A DNA stretch of 6,353 bases, taken from the NCBI GenBank assembly GCA_938049125.1, contig CALICR010000170.1, forward strand, positions 1-6,353, read 5' to 3'. Shown piece by piece: positions 1 to 5,557 of the stretch. The position numbers and the translations under genes are program-made. Each line of letters starts with the position of its first letter. Position 1 is the stretch's first letter. The notes under the pieces are model-generated. The model saw only the letters and a list, made by a program, of their open reading frames with translations, made no database searches and was not told the DNA's origin. The DNA is from an uncultured Clostridia bacterium. Its GTDB lineage: Bacteria > Bacillota > Clostridia > Oscillospirales > Oscillospiraceae.

Positions 1-863
1 TAGATGCCGCAGAGCTCCCGCAGCGTGTAGTGGCCCAGCATGGGGTCCACGCCGGGGTTGATGGTCAGGGCGAAGTTGCGCAGCGTCGCGCTGCCGAAGA
101 GGCGGCGGAGGTTCACGGGGATCGTAATCTTCACGGGCTTCAGGCGGCCGAGGTAGCGCCGCTGGGTCTGGATGGCCAGGATGGACTTCGTCATGACCGC
201 GGCCAGGAAGGCCGTGACCGTGGCGTCATAGCTGTGGGCGGCCCGGAGCAGGGCATCCGTCTCGATGACGCCGGTGGTCAGGTGGAGGAAGCCGTCCGGC
301 TCCCGGGAGCCGTGCAGCCGGTAGGACGTCGGCTCCTTCCGGCTCAGGGCCGTCTTGCCGCTGTAGCGGAGGAAGCTGTCCTCCAGCTCCTCGGGCTTCG
401 GTGCCTCACGCCAGTCGAGAACGCCGTCCTCTGCGGGGATCTCTGCGCCGCAGCGCAGGGTGAGGTAGCGGGCCGTCAGGGTCTTGAGGTAGATCATGCC
501 GCCGCTGCCGTCGGTCAGGGAGTGGAAGAACTCCACGGCGATGCGGTTTTTGTGGTAGAAGACGCGCAGGCAGCAGGTGTGCAGCTCCCGGAGGCCCATG
601 TGAGTCAGCGGGTAGGCAAAGTCAGGCCGGACCCGCGGCGGCTTCCGGACCTCCTCGAGGTAGTACCAGAAGATGCCCGCCCGGAGCCGGACGTAGAAGC
701 TGGGGAATCGCGGGGCCAGGTCCTCGACGGCCTGCTGGAGCAGGCCGGGGTCCACGTCCTCCTGGAGCGCGGCGGAGACGCGGAAGGCGTTGGTCCAGTC
801 CTGCCGCCGGACGGCAGGGAAGATGAGCGCGGCGTTGTCGAGCCGCAGCCAGTAGCGGCTCAT
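1..863 (-). CDS. HxxxDG acyltransferase (condensation / alcohol acetyltransferase-like), 3' end cut by window edge
   Basis: The first 287 codons of a minus-strand gene are visible; the C-terminus lies beyond base 1. The protein opens MSRYWLRLDNAALIFP, and carries HSLTDG at residues 114-119, preceded by a hydrophobic strand (IAVEFF). That fits the HxxxDG active-site motif of the CoA-dependent acyltransferase superfamily (chloramphenicol acetyltransferase, NRPS condensation, wax-ester and alcohol acetyltransferases), where the His is the general base. Near the visible end PVNLRRLFGS followed by TLRNF resembles the second conserved block of alcohol-acetyltransferase-like members. No signal peptide is seen, so it should be cytosolic. 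The ATG at 863 overlaps the TGA of the upstream hydrolase (ATGA), with AAAGG four bases before it, so the two are probably translationally coupled. The superfamily call is fairly firm; the substrate and acyl donor are unknown. Confidence 0.75.
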   Translation of the reverse strand, partial: MSRYWLRLDNAALIFPAVRRQDWTNAFRVSAALQEDVDPGLLQQAVEDLAPRFPSFYVRLRAGIFWYYLEEVRKPPRVRPDFAYPLTHMGLRELHTCCLRVFYHKNRIAVEFFHSLTDGSGGMIYLKTLTARYLTLRCGAEIPAEDGVLDWREAPKPEELEDSFLRYSGKTALSRKEPTSYRLHGSREPDGFLHLTTGVIETDALLRAAHSYDATVTAFLAAVMTKSILAIQTQRRYLGRLKPVKITIPVNLRRLFGSATLRNFALTINPGVDPMLGHYTLRELCGI

Positions 864-1735
864 GTCACCTTTGCGCCGAGGAAGGCGCAGATGGCGTCCA
901 TGTCGCAGCGGCGCTCCTTGAGGCCATAGAGCACGTAGCCGTGCCAGAGGCCCGGGGCCACGGTGAGCGCGGAGCGGCACCCTGCCCGCTCCAGGGCGGC
1001 ATGGAGGTCCGTCGCGTCGCTGCGCATGATCTCGTCTCCGCCGACGAAGATCAGGCTTTCGGGCAGGCCCGCGAGGTCCCCGAAGAGGGGAGAGGCCAGC
1101 GGGTTTTCCGGGTGGTCCGTATAGCAGGCGGCGTAGCGCTGGAGCCGCGTCCGGGTCATGGACGGGTCAGCCTCCCGGTTCTCCTCATAGGAGGAGCCGG
1201 AGGACGTGAGGTCCGTCCAGGGCGAGATGCAGATGAGCCCCGCCGGGAGCGGCAGCTCCAGCTCCTTGAGCCGGAGGCAGAGGGCCAGCAGCAGGCCGCC
1301 GCCGGCGGATTCCCCGGCGAAGACCAGCTTTTCTGCCGGATAGCATGTAAGCAGCCAGCGGTATGCCGTCAGCGCGTCCTCCAGGGCGGCGGGGAAGGGG
1401 AACTCCGGCGCAAGGCGGTAGGCCGGGCAGAACACGGGCAGCCCAGACTCCCGGCAGAGCACGGAGCCGAAGCCCTTGGCGTACCGGAGGTCGCCGCAGA
1501 CATAGCCGCCGCCGTGGAGATAGAGCACGGCCCCGCTGCCCTTTGGCTCCGTGGGCACGGCCAGAGCGGCGTGGAAGTCCGGAAATTCCACCTCTTCAAA
1601 ACGGACGGTGCGCAGGTTGCCCCATTGGAGCAGCCCGCCGACGAGGTCCTGCTCCCGGCGCTCCATGGAGATGGGCTCATCCTCGGCGATGGTCTTCAGG
1701 CGGCGGAGCTGGGTTTTGAAAAATTGAACTGACAT
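860..1735 (-). CDS. Alpha/beta hydrolase, HSL (hormone-sensitive lipase) type carboxylesterase
   Basis: A 291-aa protein with the complete signature of the HSL/alpha-beta hydrolase fold-3 family: oxyanion-hole motif HGGG at residues 74-77, the strongly conserved YRLAPEFPFPAALED block at 106-120, nucleophile elbow GESAG with Ser143, a candidate acid Asp234 in VGGDEIM, and His265 in LWHGY. The catalytic triad therefore appears intact and the length is typical of the family. The first 60 residues form a short N-terminal cap; there is no signal peptide, so it is likely a cytosolic esterase or deacylase acting on small acyl esters. The start has a perfect AGGAGG five bases upstream. Its stop overlaps the start of the HxxxDG acyltransferase by four bases, which suggests the pair act on related acylated compounds (inference). 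The specific substrate cannot be told from sequence. Confidence 0.92.
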   Translation of the reverse strand: MSVQFFKTQLRRLKTIAEDEPISMERREQDLVGGLLQWGNLRTVRFEEVEFPDFHAALAVPTEPKGSGAVLYLHGGGYVCGDLRYAKGFGSVLCRESGLPVFCPAYRLAPEFPFPAALEDALTAYRWLLTCYPAEKLVFAGESAGGGLLLALCLRLKELELPLPAGLICISPWTDLTSSGSSYEENREADPSMTRTRLQRYAACYTDHPENPLASPLFGDLAGLPESLIFVGGDEIMRSDATDLHAALERAGCRSALTVAPGLWHGYVLYGLKERRCDMDAICAFLGAKVT

Positions 1736-1740
1736 AGATT

Positions 1741-1746
1741 CCTCCT
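1741..1746 (-). promoter_or_regulatory. Ribosome binding site of the alpha/beta hydrolase
   Basis: The minus strand reads AGGAGG, then five bases (AATCT), then the ATG at 1735. This is a consensus Shine-Dalgarno site. It fixes the hydrolase start and shows that this gene is initiated independently of the phosphatase gene 100 bases upstream. Confidence 0.85.
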
Positions 1747-1768
1747 GAGGTCAAAGGCGGCTGGCGGG

Positions 1769-1831
1769 GGACCGCGCCGCGGTCCGGGGCCGGTGCGTCC
1801 CGGCCTGTACGGAAACGGGAGCGTCCTCCCG
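1769..1831 (-). repeat. Three consecutive hairpins in the gap between phosphatase and hydrolase genes
   Basis: The 101 bases between the two genes hold three inverted repeats in a row: GGACCGCG-C-CGCGGTCC at 1769-1785 (realistically a 7-bp stem with a 3-nt loop), GGCCGG/CCGGCC at 1788-1805 with a 6-nt loop, and CGGGAG/CTCCCG at 1816-1831 with a 4-nt loop. The gap has no convincing promoter and no coding frame. In an mRNA this would be a compact stretch of stable structure, which could protect or process the transcript or reduce read-through. High GC makes chance palindromes more likely, so the function is inference. Confidence 0.45.
1811..1831 (-). terminator. Weak terminator-like hairpin after the ComB-family gene
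   Basis: Starting five bases past the TAA at 1837, the minus strand can form CGGGAG-GACG-CTCCCG followed by TTTCCG. The stem is only 6 bp (plus a possible G-U pair) and the T run is three long. At most this is a partial terminator or attenuator between the upstream genes and the hydrolase/acyltransferase pair. Confidence 0.3.
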
Positions 1832-1836
1832 CGGGC

Positions 1837-2529
1837 TTAGACGTCGATGCGGCGCGCGTGGCAGAGGCCTGCGCCGTCCCGGACGATCTCCAGGACGAAG
1901 GGGAAACGGTCCACGTCGGTGCAGAGCGTAAAGTCCCGGCTGGGGCAGTCCTCCTGCTGGTCCGGCAGGAAGAAGCGCGCGCCGGAGGTCTCCCGGAGCG
2001 CCGCGGCCCGCGGGCGGACGTCGAGGGGCTCATCCAGCAGCAGGGCGCGGATGTATTCGGCGCAGAGCAGGTCCTCCGGGGCGATCTCCCTCATCTCGAT
2101 GCCCATGCAGACGAGAGAGACGGTCTCTGGCTGCGCGGCGCGGAGGTATCGGGCGATGGCTGCGGCGTTCACGAGGCTGCCCGTCAGGATGCGGTCCGCG
2201 CCACGGGCGTTCTCGATGCCCTGGGTCCCGGCGCTGGTGGTGTGGACCACGGTCTTTCCGGCGAGGTCCAGCCCCGCGAGCTTCGCGGGCGAGTTGCCGA
2301 GGGCAAAGCCCGGCAGCCGGAAGCCGTGGCGCTCTCCGGCGAGGACCCAATCGGGGTGTGCCGCGCCGAGGCGGCGGGCCGTCTCCGCGTCGGCCACGGG
2401 CAGGATGTCCCGGACCCCGGCGGCGGTGAGGTAGCACTCCAGCGAGAAGGCGCGGAACACGTCGATGACGACGGCGGTGCCCCGGGCAGCCCGGGCGCCC
2501 TCCAGCAGGTGCAGAATTCGGATGTTCAT
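1837..2529 (-). CDS. comB: ComB-family 2-phosphosulfolactate phosphatase homologue
   Basis: A 230-aa cytosolic protein resembling the ComB family, which hydrolyses 2-phosphosulfolactate to sulfolactate and phosphate in a Mg-dependent reaction. The enzyme serves coenzyme M synthesis in methanogens, and homologues occur in bacilli and clostridia. Blocks seen, numbered from the ATG at 2529: VVIDVFRAFS at 20-29, GERHG at 65-69 and GNSP at 78-81, HTTSAGTQG at 96-104, and EDLLCAEY at 152-159. Family length is about 230-240 aa. The start at 2529 is preferred over an in-frame GTG at 2538, because GGAG sits eight bases before the ATG but overlaps the GTG. It begins five bases after the propeller gene's stop, so co-transcription is likely. 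No ComA or ComC partner is visible here, so the true substrate in this organism is open. Confidence 0.85.
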   Translation of the reverse strand: MNIRILHLLEGARAARGTAVVIDVFRAFSLECYLTAAGVRDILPVADAETARRLGAAHPDWVLAGERHGFRLPGFALGNSPAKLAGLDLAGKTVVHTTSAGTQGIENARGADRILTGSLVNAAAIARYLRAAQPETVSLVCMGIEMREIAPEDLLCAEYIRALLLDEPLDVRPRAAALRETSGARFFLPDQQEDCPSRDFTLCTDVDRFPFVLEIVRDGAGLCHARRIDV

Positions 2530-2534
2530 GGGGA

Positions 2535-4382
2535 TCACTCCAGTTTGATGCCGTAGATGTAGTTCGTGCGGGTGCCCACGACGATGTAGTCGTTGTAGGC
2601 GGCCACGGTGGCCTCCATGTGCGCGCCCATGTCCTTGGAGTCCAGCAGCTCACCGGTGGAACCGTCGAGCATGCAGAGCGTGCCCATCAGGGTGCCGAAG
2701 ATGACGTAGCCGTTGCCCGCCTTGTCGTAGACGATGGTGGGAGAGCCCCAGGTGTAGCTGTCGGAGCTGTAGGTCCAGACCGTCTCGCCCGTGGCCTTGT
2801 CGAGGGCGGTGACGATGCCGCCGGAGGATGTCCCGGTGCGGGAGACGGGCACGAGGACCAGGTCCTGCATCTTCTTCTGGCCCAGGGCCATGGTGCCCTG
2901 AATGCCGCCGGAGACGCCGTTCTCGGAGTAGCAGGTGTAGTCCCGCTGCCAGACGATCTCGCCGGTCACGGCGTCCACCTTCATGGCCGGGACGTCCGCG
3001 GTGGAGCTGCTGCGCCAGCCGAGGTGGAAGGAGGTGCCGATGTAGACATAGGGGTGGCCGTCCTCCAGCTCCAGCACCGGCGAGCAGTTCGTGTCGTCCA
3101 GCACGTCCTGGACCCAGTCGAGCTTCAGCGTGTCGAGGTCGAGACACATAAGATTGCCGCCGTTATCGGCCATGATGAGGTGGCCCTGCCACACGACGGC
3201 GCTGTCCTCCATGCCGAGCCAGTAGGACGAGGTGGAGGAGCGGACGCCCTGGTAGCGCCAGCGGGTGATGTCGGGCTCCATGGTGAGGGTTCCGGCGGTC
3301 TCGTCGTAGGCTGTGTTCAGCTTGACGAGGTAGAGAATGCCGTTTTCACCGGGGTAGATGAGCTGGTCCGTCTCCGCATCGATGAGCGGCGAGCTGTCGA
3401 AGCAGGGCCAGTCCCGCAGGGCGAAGCTGTCGCCGTTGCCGAAGGTGAAAAGGGTGGAAAAGTCGATGAGGCTGATGGCGAAGGCCCGGGCCGGGCCCTG
3501 ATTGCTGACGTAGCCCGCACCGATGTAGAGCACCGGGTAGCCCCGGGGATCGACGGAGCCGGCGCCCTTGAAGGTGAAGCCCATATTCAGCGCGTCCCGG
3601 GTGGCCCTGCCGGTCTCCAGCTCCAGGAAGTAGACGTGGCCGTCCATGGTGGCATAGATGACCTCCGTCAGCGTGTCGGCCTCCTTGGCCCAGTCGTAGA
3701 GGTTCATGATCTGCCGGGTCTCCTTGGGCCAGGTGACGATGAGAGGCTGGCCGGTCCAGCCGCAGCCGCTCCAAAAGTTGCCATCCGGGGCGGAGAGGCT
3801 TGTGATGGGCTGGGTCCAGCTCTCGCCGAAGCGCTTCTCCTGAATGTCGGCCACGCCGAAGGCGGAGCCGGAGCGGAAGTTGTCGCCCCGGAAGGCGAAG
3901 ATGCCGTCCAGCTGGGCGTACTTGCTGCCGGTGTCGAAGCGGATCTTGTCCGCGGCCTGGATGCTTGGGACGATCTGTCCGCCGGTGAGCACCTCCGTGG
4001 TGGAGATGTACTTGGAGGGCAGGGTGCTCTCCACGGCCTGGGGCGTGAAGTCCGGGTAGCTGTCCGGCTCCGGCTCGTCCACCCAGACATCCTCTTCAGG
4101 CTGGGGGTCCGCCTCGGGTGCCGTGGCGTCCGGCTCCTGGGCTGTGCCTCCGGTCTCGCCGTCCGTCTCCTGGGCGGGTTGCTGCGGGGCAGTGTCACCC
4201 ACGGCATCCTGGAGCGTAGACTGGTCCTGGGATGCATCCTGCTTCTGGGCCGGGGTCCGGTCCAGCAGGTAGATGCAGAGCACCAGCAGCAGGCAGACGG
4301 CGGCCCCGATGCCAAGGGTGAAAAGCCGATTGCTCCGGCTCTGACGGGAGGGGGTTCGTTTTCCTCTGTATGTTGTTCCCAT
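2535..4382 (-). CDS. Membrane-anchored extracytoplasmic PQQ-like beta-propeller repeat protein
   Basis: A 615-aa protein. Residues 1-19 are basic and polar, 20-40 form one hydrophobic membrane segment (LFTLGIGAAVCLLLVLCIYL), and 41-115 are a low-complexity acidic linker rich in Q, D, E, P and T. The remainder is a beta-propeller. Repeats with the PQQ-like pattern (small-hydrophobic strand, then D-x-x-T-G-E-x-x-W) occur at about 244-260, 404-423, 466-482 (DAVTGEIVW), 521-540 (DKATGETVW) and 563-582 (DGSTGELL), with a closing strand YIYGIKLE. FAFRGDNFRSG at 162-172 is a block I associate with clostridial members. Topology should be N-in with the propeller outside. No PQQ-dehydrogenase catalytic set is apparent, so a binding or scaffolding role is more likely than an enzyme. 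It follows greA by 34 bases with only a weak GAGAGAG ribosome site. Confidence 0.85.
   Translation of the reverse strand: MGTTYRGKRTPSRQSRSNRLFTLGIGAAVCLLLVLCIYLLDRTPAQKQDASQDQSTLQDAVGDTAPQQPAQETDGETGGTAQEPDATAPEADPQPEEDVWVDEPEPDSYPDFTPQAVESTLPSKYISTTEVLTGGQIVPSIQAADKIRFDTGSKYAQLDGIFAFRGDNFRSGSAFGVADIQEKRFGESWTQPITSLSAPDGNFWSGCGWTGQPLIVTWPKETRQIMNLYDWAKEADTLTEVIYATMDGHVYFLELETGRATRDALNMGFTFKGAGSVDPRGYPVLYIGAGYVSNQGPARAFAISLIDFSTLFTFGNGDSFALRDWPCFDSSPLIDAETDQLIYPGENGILYLVKLNTAYDETAGTLTMEPDITRWRYQGVRSSTSSYWLGMEDSAVVWQGHLIMADNGGNLMCLDLDTLKLDWVQDVLDDTNCSPVLELEDGHPYVYIGTSFHLGWRSSSTADVPAMKVDAVTGEIVWQRDYTCYSENGVSGGIQGTMALGQKKMQDLVLVPVSRTGTSSGGIVTALDKATGETVWTYSSDSYTWGSPTIVYDKAGNGYVIFGTLMGTLCMLDGSTGELLDSKDMGAHMEATVAAYNDYIVVGTRTNYIYGIKLE
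2538..2541 (-). promoter_or_regulatory. Ribosome binding site that decides the ComB-family start
   Basis: GGAG on the minus strand lies eight bases before the ATG at 2529 and directly overlaps the alternative GTG at 2538. It sits inside the last codons of the propeller gene, so translation of the two is probably coupled. Confidence 0.6.
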
Positions 4383-4416
4383 ATCTCTCTCAACCTATCT
4401 CATTCTGTCGGATATT

Positions 4417-4920
4417 TTAATAGGAGAGCAGCGGCGCGGAGCCGTCGTCCTCCGATTTTTCGATGCTGCGGATGATGGCGTCGTAGCTGTAGCGGTCATT
4501 GACACGGACGGACACCTGGTCCCCGGCATGGCGGCCCAGGATGGCCCCGCCCAGGGGCGACTCCTTGCTGATGAAGCCGGAGCTGGGGTCCGTGCGCACG
4601 GTGGTGCAGACCCGGACGACCATGGTCTCGTCGTCCTCCGGGAGGTAGAGCGTCACCTTGTCGAAGAGGCCGACCTCGTCCTGGGCGGAGTGGTCCTCGA
4701 TGACCGTGGCGGTCTTGATCATGTTCGTGAGGTAGCGGATGCGGCTCTCGTTGCGGTTCTTCGCCTGCTTGGCCGCCTTGTACTCGTAGTTCTCGCTGAG
4801 GTCGCCGAAGGCGCGGGTGCGCTTGACCTCCTCAATGAGGACGGGCCGCTGCCGGAGGATGCGGTCGTCCAGCTCCGTCTGCATTTTTTCGATGTCCTGC
4901 TTCGTCAGGTCGTTGTGCAT
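4417..4920 (-). CDS. greA: Transcription elongation factor GreA/GreB family
   Basis: A 167-aa protein, near the family's usual 158. Residues 1-75 form the N-terminal coiled-coil that enters the RNA polymerase secondary channel. Its tip motif GDLSENYEYKAAK at 39-51 contains Asp40 and Glu43, the acidic residues that stimulate cleavage of backtracked RNA. From about 85 the FKBP-like C-terminal domain follows, with the characteristic SKESPLGGAILGRHAGDQVSV at 118-138. It then ends in an acidic tail (EKSEDDGSAPLLSY). The start at 4920 has GGAGGG nine bases upstream. An in-frame TTG at 4941 was rejected because it lies upstream of and across that site. Its position as second gene after an unknown protein, behind a hairpin, suggests that its level may be set partly by read-through. 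It may be one of several Gre paralogues in the genome. Confidence 0.93.
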   Translation of the reverse strand: MHNDLTKQDIEKMQTELDDRILRQRPVLIEEVKRTRAFGDLSENYEYKAAKQAKNRNESRIRYLTNMIKTATVIEDHSAQDEVGLFDKVTLYLPEDDETMVVRVCTTVRTDPSSGFISKESPLGGAILGRHAGDQVSVRVNDRYSYDAIIRSIEKSEDDGSAPLLSY

Positions 4921-4930
4921 GATGGATTTC

Positions 4931-4936
4931 CCTCCT
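4931..4936 (-). promoter_or_regulatory. Ribosome binding site of greA
   Basis: The minus strand reads GAAGGAGGG followed by AAATCCATC and the ATG at 4920. This strong site settles the start against the longer TTG-initiated frame. It lies just 11 bases past the base of the upstream hairpin. Confidence 0.8.
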
Positions 4937-4947
4937 TCCAAAAGGCA

Positions 4948-4972
4948 GGGCCGCAGGGGTGCCCTGCGGCCC
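4948..4972 (-). terminator. Perfect 11-bp hairpin between the first gene and greA (attenuator or partial terminator)
   Basis: GGGCCGCAGGG pairs exactly with CCCTGCGGCCC around a 3-nt loop. On the minus strand it begins five bases after the TGA of the upstream gene and is followed by TGCCTTTTGG. The very stable GC stem with a short T run displaced by four bases resembles a leaky intrinsic terminator. It could lower expression of greA and the genes behind it, or stabilise the 3' end of the first message. Confidence 0.55.
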
Positions 4973-4977
4973 GTGGT

Positions 4978-5388
4978 TCACTCCGTGTCCACCGAGATAT
5001 GTTCTGCACCGTGGGCCTCAAATTCTTCAATATAGTCCTCCATCCGGGAGACCAGCTCGTCGTAGTTCTCCTTGGAGATGGGGGCGTATTCCATGTCGCG
5101 CCGGGCAAGCTCCTCGGCCAGAATATCGAAAAAAACGGTGTCCTCATAGTCGGCGATGGCCTCGTGGATGCCGCCGTCGGCAAAGGCCTGGGACGGGACT
5201 GCGGCCCCGTCCCACTCCTCGACCAGCGCCGCCATGGGCGTGCCGCGGCAGAGGGCGAACAGCTTGCTCTCCAGATTGTCGTAGTCCGGAATGCGGTCGT
5301 CGCCGCGGGTGGAGTTGAGGATCCAGTTCCCGATGTAGACAAGGTCGAGAAGCCGGCGGAATTCTTTTTTGGTGAGATCGATCTGCAT
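4978..5388 (-). CDS. Uncharacterised 136-aa acidic protein, first gene of the run
   Basis: I do not recognise a named domain. The protein is soluble, with no signal peptide or membrane helix. It is probably mostly helical: LTKKEFRRLLDLVYIGNWILNS at 5-26, an acidic centre, then HEAIADYEDTVFFDILAEELARRD at 75-98 and a C-terminal amphipathic stretch NYDELVSRMEDYIEEFEAH at 108-126. The regular hydrophobic spacing and consistent GC-rich third positions support real coding. The start is ATG 5388, with AGGAGG ten bases upstream. An in-frame ATG at 5418 cannot be used because it overlaps the promoter -10 box and would precede the transcript start. Being first behind the promoter and directly before greA, it may share regulation with greA. 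No function is claimed. Confidence 0.8.
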   Translation of the reverse strand: MQIDLTKKEFRRLLDLVYIGNWILNSTRGDDRIPDYDNLESKLFALCRGTPMAALVEEWDGAAVPSQAFADGGIHEAIADYEDTVFFDILAEELARRDMEYAPISKENYDELVSRMEDYIEEFEAHGAEHISVDTE

Positions 5389-5398
5389 CCTTCTAGGG

Positions 5399-5404
5399 CC
5401 TCCT
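5399..5404 (-). promoter_or_regulatory. Ribosome binding site of the 136-aa protein
   Basis: The minus strand reads AAGGAGG, ten bases before the ATG at 5388, and a second weak AAGG directly abuts it. No such site precedes the ATG at 5418. The leader predicted from the promoter is only about 22 bases long and consists mostly of this site. Confidence 0.7.
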
Positions 5405-5416
5405 TTCCATCCGTAC

Positions 5417-5445
5417 ATTATATACCATCCGCCGAAAAATTTCTA
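5417..5445 (-). promoter_or_regulatory. Sigma-A-type promoter of the minus-strand gene run
   Basis: On the minus strand TAGAAA (5440-5445, four of six consensus bases) is followed by a 17-base spacer and a perfect TATAAT (5417-5422). The expected transcript start is near 5410, just before the AGGAGG of the 136-aa gene. The surrounding bases are the most AT-rich in this part of the window, as expected for a promoter. Confidence 0.75.
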
Positions 5446-5478
5446 CTGTCTGAGCACGGTTTCCAAGAAAAAATCCTC

Positions 5479-5507
5479 TTGTTTTCCCGCCCTGTTTCGC
5501 ATATCAT
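5479..5507 (+). promoter_or_regulatory. Promoter of the DUF1934 gene
   Basis: TTGTTT (5479-5484) is followed by exactly 17 bases and then TATCAT (5502-5507, five of six bases of the -10 consensus). The expected start is near 5514, about 44 bases before the ATG at 5558. The -35 box matches at only three positions, but the spacing and the -10 are good. It points away from the minus-strand promoter, so the region is a divergent control region. Confidence 0.55.
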
Positions 5508-5519
5508 AGAAAGAAACGC

Positions 5520-5536
5520 CCGGCGCACTGCGCCGG
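5520..5536 (+). promoter_or_regulatory. GC-rich hairpin in the leader of the DUF1934 gene
   Basis: CCGGCGCA-C-TGCGCCGG is an exact 8+1+8 inverted repeat, able to fold as a 7-bp stem with a 3-nt loop. It starts a few bases after the predicted transcript start and ends 11 bases before the GGAG ribosome site. It could stabilise the 5' end of the message or be an operator. There is no T run after it, so it is not a terminator. Confidence 0.45.
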
Positions 5537-5557
5537 ACCTGTGAAACGGAGCCAGCT

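Noticed and set aside
30..929. A 299-codon plus-strand frame opposite the acyltransferase
   Set aside because: It is antisense to a frame with a clear HxxxDG motif, and it runs across the ATGA junction of two real genes.
2476..2496. Repeated CCCGGGC palindromic units
   Set aside because: They lie within the phosphatase coding frame and encode an ordinary A/R-rich stretch; expected in GC-rich coding DNA.
4408..4430. AT-rich patch at the greA stop with TAAAAT on the minus strand, a possible promoter for the propeller gene
   Set aside because: No acceptable -35 box is found at 16-18 bases; the gene can be read from the upstream promoter.
2619..4475. A 618-codon plus-strand open frame opposite the propeller gene
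   Set aside because: It is a GC-rich antisense shadow: the product is unstructured and V/G/A/D/E-rich with no motifs, while the minus strand encodes a coherent anchored propeller.
4921..4941. TTG start giving greA seven extra residues
   Set aside because: The extension spans the AGGAGG that serves the ATG at 4920.
5389..5418. Ten-residue N-terminal extension (MYGWKGGPRR) of the first gene
   Set aside because: Its ATG lies in the -10 box and no ribosome site precedes it.
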